Shown: positions 13,361 to 16,684 of the stretch, piece by piece
Layout: every line of letters starts with the position of its first letter
Position numbering within the stretch: position 1 is the first letter of the stretch
Made by a program: the position numbers and the translations under genes
Assembly: GCA_964457725.1 (NCBI GenBank)
Contig: CAYWGQ010000080.1
Span: forward strand, 1 to 16,684
Length of the DNA: 16,684 nt
Reading direction: 5' to 3'
Source: FEN-1219 sp964457725
Lineage (GTDB): Bacteria; Pseudomonadota; Gammaproteobacteria; Steroidobacterales; Rariloculaceae
Notes under the pieces: model-generated
The model's database searches: none
What the model was told of the DNA's origin: nothing
What the model saw: only the letters and a program-made list of their open reading frames with translations

Positions 13361-13978
13361 TCAGCGGTAGACGGTTCGCTCGGCCGACGCCCTGCGGCCG
13401 AACACCTCCGCGAAGCGCAGCAACCGGGAGTACGGCGCGAGCGGCACGGTCTCGCGAAAGCGCAGGTGCTCGAGCAGGCAGAAAAGGCACACTTCGAGGA
13501 AGCTCAGGGTGCGATCCCGCGGCAGCCGGCTCTCGATGTTGCCGAGCTCCGCGTCGAGCCATGCGAGCGAGCCCCGAAGCCCGGTGAGCGTTTTCGCGAA
13601 GAACACGTTCTCCGCCGGCAGGCTCGCGATCTTCGTCCCGACGACGAGCTGCACTTGCGCATTCATGCAGTGCAGGGTGAGCTCGTGCGCGTTGCGGCAC
13701 ACGTCGTCGGGCAAGTCCTCCGGCCAGACGACACGGGCATCGACCGTGGCGTCCTCGGCCAGCGCGCGACATATGTTCTGTGCGCCGAACAGGGCTGAGC
13801 TTCCCCTGCGCATCGTCGGCAGCTTCAACGCGGGATTCATGCCGTATACGGCCGGGTCGAGCGCGCGCATGTCCTCGATCGGCACGAGCTCGACCGGCAC
13901 GGAGAGCTCGTCGGCGAAGATCAGGGCGACGCGCGTGAACAGCGACCCGGTGCGTCCGAAGATTTGCGTGGTCGTCAT
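13361..13978 (-). CDS. Glutathione S-transferase-like protein
   Basis: This 205-residue cytoplasmic protein has GST architecture. A thioredoxin-like N-domain (about 1-80) carries FGRTGSLFTRVALIFADEL, the cis-proline segment KLP (52-54) and an ALFGAQNICRAL segment where most GSTs have the glutathione-gripping Glu-Ser pair. An all-helical C-domain (about 90-205) contains LSFLEVCLFCLLEHLRFR. Residue S12 (or T10) is the candidate catalytic hydroxyl. The Glu-Ser pair is replaced by Gly-Ala, so glutathione binding may be weakened. The ATG at 13978-13976 is chosen because it begins the conserved fold; the frame continues to 14293 without family support. No strong Shine-Dalgarno is visible. It may be cotranscribed with the dehydrogenase downstream, although the 103-base gap leaves this open. 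The substrate is unknown. Confidence 0.8.
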   Translation of the reverse strand: MTTTQIFGRTGSLFTRVALIFADELSVPVELVPIEDMRALDPAVYGMNPALKLPTMRRGSSALFGAQNICRALAEDATVDARVVWPEDLPDDVCRNAHELTLHCMNAQVQLVVGTKIASLPAENVFFAKTLTGLRGSLAWLDAELGNIESRLPRDRTLSFLEVCLFCLLEHLRFRETVPLAPYSRLLRFAEVFGRRASAERTVYR

Positions 13979-14080
13979 GGCTACATCGTGTCTCTTGGCG
14001 TAGGCGTCTTCCGCACGGCGGAAACGTGCGCAACGGCGTTCGCGTGCGGCGGCGAAAGCCGCTTCGCTCGCCCGGCGCGC

Positions 14081-14123
14081 CCCGTCGTGGAGCACGGACC
14101 CGCGGACGGTGCTCGACGACGGG
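14081..14123. repeat. 15-bp inverted repeat, possible enhancer site
   Basis: The arms CCCGTCGTGGAGCAC (14081-14095) and GTGCTCGACGACGGG (14109-14123) are inverse complements with one mismatch in 15, around a 13-base spacer. The centre is about 110 bases before the expected start of the sigma-54 promoter at 14188-14203. This is the usual distance for a bacterial enhancer-binding protein site. It also lies about 100-145 bases before the divergent GST gene. A transcript hairpin is the alternative. Confidence 0.5.
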
Positions 14124-14187
14124 TCAACCGCCTGCGTCGTCGGCGCGCGATTACCGAGGATACAAGGACTTCGGCGCGCAAAGTGCG

Positions 14188-14203
14188 TGGCACGGCTCTT
14201 GCT
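14188..14203 (+). promoter_or_regulatory. Sigma-54 (RpoN) promoter
   Basis: TGGCACG then four bases then TTGCT matches the sigma-54 consensus TGGCACG-N4-TTGCW in every defined position. The GG (14189-14190) and GC (14201-14202) are separated by exactly ten bases. Transcription should start near 14213, about 50 bases before the ribosome site of the DUF2934 gene. It lies in non-coding sequence on the correct strand. Confidence 0.72.
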
Positions 14204-14265
14204 GCACCGCGGGCGGGCGGCGGCGCTGTCCGCCGGTGGGACGAACGGATAGGGGAGGAAAGACC

Positions 14266-14460
14266 TTGGCGCAATCCCCCGATATGACGGCATTGATCGC
14301 CGAGTGCGCGTACTACAAGGCGGAACGGCGCGGTTTCGTGCCCGGCTTCGAGCTCGACGACTGGCTCGCCGCGGAGAGCGAGATCCTGGCGAAGCCCGCG
14401 GCGAACGGAACGGCGAAGGTCAGGCGCATCCGCAAGAACGGCGCGGCGACGAAACGCTGA
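14266..14460 (+). CDS. Small DUF2934 protein, TTG start
   Basis: This 64-residue protein contains a DUF2934 motif at about 8-40: LIAECAYYKAERRGFVPGFELDDWLAAE, with the hallmark Ala-Tyr, GxxPGxELDDWLxAE pattern. The tail is basic (KVRRIRKNGAATKR). The family is small, widespread in proteobacteria, and has no defined function. The start is called as TTG at 14266 because a strong GGGAGG (14253-14258) is seven bases before it, whereas the in-frame ATG at 14284 would be 25 bases from that site. With the ATG start the product would be 58 residues and still keep the domain. It follows the sigma-54 promoter at 14188 and converges on the alpha/beta hydrolase gene 45 bases downstream. Confidence 0.8.
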   Translation: MAQSPDMTALIAECAYYKAERRGFVPGFELDDWLAAESEILAKPAANGTAKVRRIRKNGAATKR

Positions 14461-14505
14461 CGCGGAGGCCGGAGTCGGCGCGCTGCGCCGCGTTCCCGGT
14501 AACAC

Positions 14506-15447
14506 TCAACGCTCGCGACCGCCCGACGCTCGACCGAGCGATGCCGTCGGGCGCGATGCGAGCCAGCGCAACAGCTCCGCGTCGAACGCGTCGCGCTCCT
14601 CGTATTGCGGCGTATGGCCGCTCCGCTCGAAGATGCGGACGGTCAAGTCTGTGAAGTGCGGGCGCACCAGCTCCCAGGACTCTGGCGGCGCGACGAGATA
14701 GTCGTGACGGCCGAGCGCAAGGAACACGGGCTTGTCGAGGGCCGCGAGCCCGCGAGTGACGTCGATCGAGCCGAACGTCTCCGTCCAAACCCTCGGAACG
14801 ATCTCGTTCGGCTCGACGCCTTGCCAGAACGGTGCGGCGTCGAAGTGCGGGTCGTACCAGGCTCGAGGGCCGTCCCTCAGGTAGACCTTGATGAACACCT
14901 CTCCGACCGATAGGCCCGCGAGCGCTTCGTTCGGCACCGCGCGGTAGTTCGCTTCGAGGGCGGCTTTGCGCGCGGGCGAGGCCGCGCGCTCGAAGTAAGC
15001 CTGCGCCGCCGCGGCGCCCTCCGCACCGAGCCGGGGCGCGATCGCGATCATGACGACGTGCGAGACGGCGTCTCGATACTTCTTCGCGTACTCGAGCGCC
15101 ATGTACGCGTGCCCCGAGTGGCCGACGACGACCACCTCGCCGAAGCCGAGGTGCCGGCGGATGCCTTCGACGTCGTCGAGCAGCGTGTCGAGCTCGAACG
15201 AGCGCGGCTGGATGACCTCGGGCGGCGAGGCGAACCCGCGGTGGTCGACGAAGGCCATTCGCAGGTGCCGCCGCAGCTCGGGGGAGAACACGCGCGAATA
15301 GTAGAGCGCGCTGCCGATCACGATGGCCGGCGCGCCCGTGCCCTCCACCCGGTACCGAAGCCCGAAGCCGTCTGCTTCGAACGTTCCTTCCTTCGTCCCG
15401 GCCGAGACGGAGTCGTCCGGCCCGTCGCGGAGTTTCTCGCCACTCAC
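14506..15447 (-). CDS. Alpha/beta hydrolase
   Basis: This 313-residue cytoplasmic protein has the alpha/beta hydrolase fold and a complete triad: nucleophile S111 in the elbow GHSGHA (109-114), D249 in GRHDYLV, and H278 in SGHTPQYEE. Beta-strand 3 and 4 landmarks are also present (AIVIGSALYYSRVF and MAFVDHRGFASPP). The cap region (about 140-215) is helical. The overall wording (DHRGFGxS-type, GxHDxLVAPP, SGHTPQYE) resembles proline iminopeptidase and haloperoxidase-like relatives; the substrate cannot be fixed. The start is GTG (15447-15445) with GAGGA eight bases upstream. It is divergent from the DUF6445 gene across a 244-base gap in which I see no clear promoter. It converges on the DUF2934 gene. 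Confidence 0.9.
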   Translation of the reverse strand: MSGEKLRDGPDDSVSAGTKEGTFEADGFGLRYRVEGTGAPAIVIGSALYYSRVFSPELRRHLRMAFVDHRGFASPPEVIQPRSFELDTLLDDVEGIRRHLGFGEVVVVGHSGHAYMALEYAKKYRDAVSHVVMIAIAPRLGAEGAAAAQAYFERAASPARKAALEANYRAVPNEALAGLSVGEVFIKVYLRDGPRAWYDPHFDAAPFWQGVEPNEIVPRVWTETFGSIDVTRGLAALDKPVFLALGRHDYLVAPPESWELVRPHFTDLTVRIFERSGHTPQYEERDAFDAELLRWLASRPTASLGRASGGRER

Positions 15448-15691
15448 GCCGCTCGTCCTCGAAGTGCGGATCCTCGGCCGATTTTACGGCCTCGCGCGTC
15501 GCGAGCGTTGCAGCGGCGGGCGTGGAGCCGGGCGGAGCGCCCCGCTTGCCGCGCACGGAACCGTCACGCGCGCGATAGCGTGTAAGCTTCGCACACCGAC
15601 CCGAACGAGCTTCGATCATGGCCGTCGACCATGCCTTGCCCCTGTCTCTCGCCGCAGCGGATGCGGGCGCGGGCCCGGCACTGCGAGCCTG

Positions 15692-16426
15692 ATGGCGGCA
15701 AGACTCGTCGTCCGATTGAATCCCGAGGCCGAGCTGCGCAGCGAACGGATCTCGGAGAGCGCGTTCTGCATCGTCGCCGACGATTTCGTGAGGAATCCGG
15801 ACGAGCTCGTCGAGTTCGCCGTGCGGCATCGACGCGAATTCGCCAACCCGAACATCGGCTATCCCGGCGTGCAGCTGCGGATCGACGACGATGCGATGAA
15901 GGAAGTATTTCGATTCGTGCGATCGCGGATGTCGAAGGCTTACGGATTCATGCGGGGCCGGATCGGCATCAGGAGCCTTCTGTCGATGGTCACGTGGCCG
16001 CCCGAGCGGCTCGCGGCGATGCAGCGAATCTGTCACATCGATCCGAACCCGGATTCGGGCCGCGATAAGTACGCGGCGCTGCTCTATCTCTTCCAGGACG
16101 AGCGCCTCGGCGGGACGAGCTTCTATCGGTGGCGGAACGAGCAGCTCGTGTGGAAAGCGGTCGACCTCCTCCGCCGGAACGAGGCCGAGGGCGAGGCGCT
16201 GCTGAAGGAGCACTTCCCGACGTTCCGCGAGCCGCCGCGGTACATGACCGACTCGAACGACGTCGCCGAACGCCTCTGCACGATCCCCCCGCGCTTCAAC
16301 CGCTTCGTCTTCTATTCCGGCGACATACCGCACAGCGCCGCGATCACCGCGCCGGAGCTGCTGACCGACGATCCGCGCACCGGCAGGCTCACGTTGAACC
16401 TCTTTTTCAGCGTCTTGCCGCGTTGA
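15692..16426 (+). CDS. DUF6445-like protein, probable 2OG-Fe(II) oxygenase fold
   Basis: This 244-residue protein has no signal peptide. An N-terminal segment (about 19-50) reads ISESAFCIVADDFVRNPDELVEFA. A core follows with H115-I-D117 (CHIDPNPDSGRDKYAALLYLF), GGTSFYRWR (140-148), then H214 in YSGDIPHSA and R232 in TGRLTLNLFF. HxD, distal His and an Arg some 18 residues later are the iron and 2-oxoglutarate ligands of the double-stranded beta-helix oxygenases. The layout fits the prolyl-hydroxylase-like branch, and the wording matches my memory of DUF6445 proteins. The substrate is unknown. The ATG at 15692 is chosen because it precedes the conserved region; the frame is open to 15323 but that overlaps the divergent hydrolase. 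The ribosome site is weak. Confidence 0.78.
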   Translation: MAARLVVRLNPEAELRSERISESAFCIVADDFVRNPDELVEFAVRHRREFANPNIGYPGVQLRIDDDAMKEVFRFVRSRMSKAYGFMRGRIGIRSLLSMVTWPPERLAAMQRICHIDPNPDSGRDKYAALLYLFQDERLGGTSFYRWRNEQLVWKAVDLLRRNEAEGEALLKEHFPTFREPPRYMTDSNDVAERLCTIPPRFNRFVFYSGDIPHSAAITAPELLTDDPRTGRLTLNLFFSVLPR

Positions 16427-16479
16427 AGCGCGGCGGGGGCGGCGGTCGATCGGGCGAGCGGGGGGCCGGTCTCATGACG

Positions 16480-16485
16480 TAGAAT
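16480..16485 (+). promoter_or_regulatory. Possible -10 box for the last gene
   Basis: TAGAAT (5 of 6) stands 90 bases before the ATG at 16575, in an otherwise GC-rich gap. No matching -35 is seen. Confidence 0.22.
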
Positions 16486-16574
16486 TCCCGACGCGGCGAC
16501 GCAGCCTCGAGAGCGGCCTCCGAGCCGCAACTGCCCTCACGTAGCGGACAATCGACAGTGGTGAACTGAGCAGC

Positions 16575-16684
16575 ATGGCCAAGAATCTCGAACAAGCGAT
16601 CCAGGAAGCCGGGAGCCCGGTGAAACTCTTGTGGAACTCGACGACGCCGCCGGCCGTTGTGCCGCGAGTGGTGCCGGAGTTCAC
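16575..16684 (+). CDS. Start of a GcvT-like aromatic O-demethylase (partial)
   Basis: Only the first 36 residues are in the window: MAKNLEQAIQEAG, then SPVKLLWNSTTPPAVVPRVVPEF. This matches my memory of the N-terminus of the tetrahydrofolate-dependent O-demethylases LigM and DesA (pattern: SLxxxLxxAGNxVxxLRNxQxxPxVxPxVPxEYTNW), relatives of the glycine-cleavage aminomethyltransferase GcvT. These enzymes move the methoxyl carbon of vanillate or syringate to tetrahydrofolate during lignin-aromatic breakdown. The aromatic substrate cannot be judged from this fragment, and a general aminomethyltransferase-like protein remains possible. There is no clear Shine-Dalgarno before the ATG at 16575. Confidence 0.6.
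   Translation, partial: MAKNLEQAIQEAGSPVKLLWNSTTPPAVVPRVVPEF

Noticed and set aside
13979..14293. N-terminal extension of the GST-like protein by 105 residues
   Set aside because: The extension has no family resemblance and overlaps the sigma-54 promoter and the DUF2934 start. The GST fold begins at the ATG at 13978.
13361..16684. Lignin beta-aryl-ether catabolic cluster (GST, dehydrogenase, O-demethylase)
   Set aside because: The GST-like protein lacks the usual glutathione Glu-Ser pair, the dehydrogenase is exported and not of the LigD short-chain type, and genes in between are unrelated. Only the final partial gene suggests aromatic metabolism.

Overview
The window is a very GC-rich bacterial chromosome segment. 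It is densely packed with short intergenic gaps and no stretch over 300 bases without a gene. Multi-haem-type c cytochromes, Tat and Sec export signals, a REP-type element and a LigM/DesA-like aromatic O-demethylase start suggest a free-living aerobic proteobacterium. A gammaproteobacterium of the Xanthomonadales/Steroidobacterales kind is my best guess, because inverted repeats starting GGTAGGAGCGGCT are typical of such genomes. The lineage is inference. I see no phage, insertion sequence, CRISPR array, tRNA or rRNA.

Layout. (1) 1-1177, plus: the 3' end of an ABC exporter ATPase, translationally coupled to an MBL-fold hydrolase. (2) 1194-2447, minus: a membrane-anchored response regulator (receiver domain, one membrane helix, degenerate OmpA-like tail), divergent from an ATP-dependent DNA ligase (2599-4125, plus). 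(3) 4121-4255: a three-unit REP cluster between the convergent ligase and a small exported protein (4251-4733, minus). Both flanking genes take their TAG stop codon from the repeat. (4) 4852-8074, plus: a promoter with a perfect AT-rich palindrome over its -10 box, then four exported proteins: rhodanese, dihaem cytochrome c peroxidase/MauG-like protein, Tat metallophosphoesterase, and a SoxA-like monohaem cytochrome c. (5) 8115-8609, minus, a DUF2231 membrane protein; 8774-9337, plus, a DUF1232 protein. (6) 9562-11837, plus: two overlapping DUF1538 membrane proteins, a PII-like protein and a twin-CBS protein, tightly coupled. (7) 11869-13257 and 13361-13978, minus: a Tat-exported zinc alcohol-dehydrogenase homologue and a GST-like protein. 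(8) 13979-14460: a large inverted repeat, a textbook sigma-54 promoter and a small DUF2934 gene with a probable TTG start. (9) 14506-15447, minus, an alpha/beta hydrolase; 15692-16426, plus, a DUF6445/2OG-Fe(II) oxygenase-like protein; 16575-end, the start of a GcvT-like O-demethylase.

Three units deserve attention. The four-gene periplasmic operon combines a sulfur-transfer domain, a cytochrome resembling the C-terminal half of SoxA with a conserved-position Cys, and a Tat-exported metallophosphoesterase, so it reads like a Sox-analogous redox module. This is inference. The DUF1538-DUF1538-PII-CBS operon looks like a transporter with two cytoplasmic nucleotide-sensing regulators. The DUF2934 gene has a sigma-54 promoter with an upstream inverted repeat at enhancer distance.
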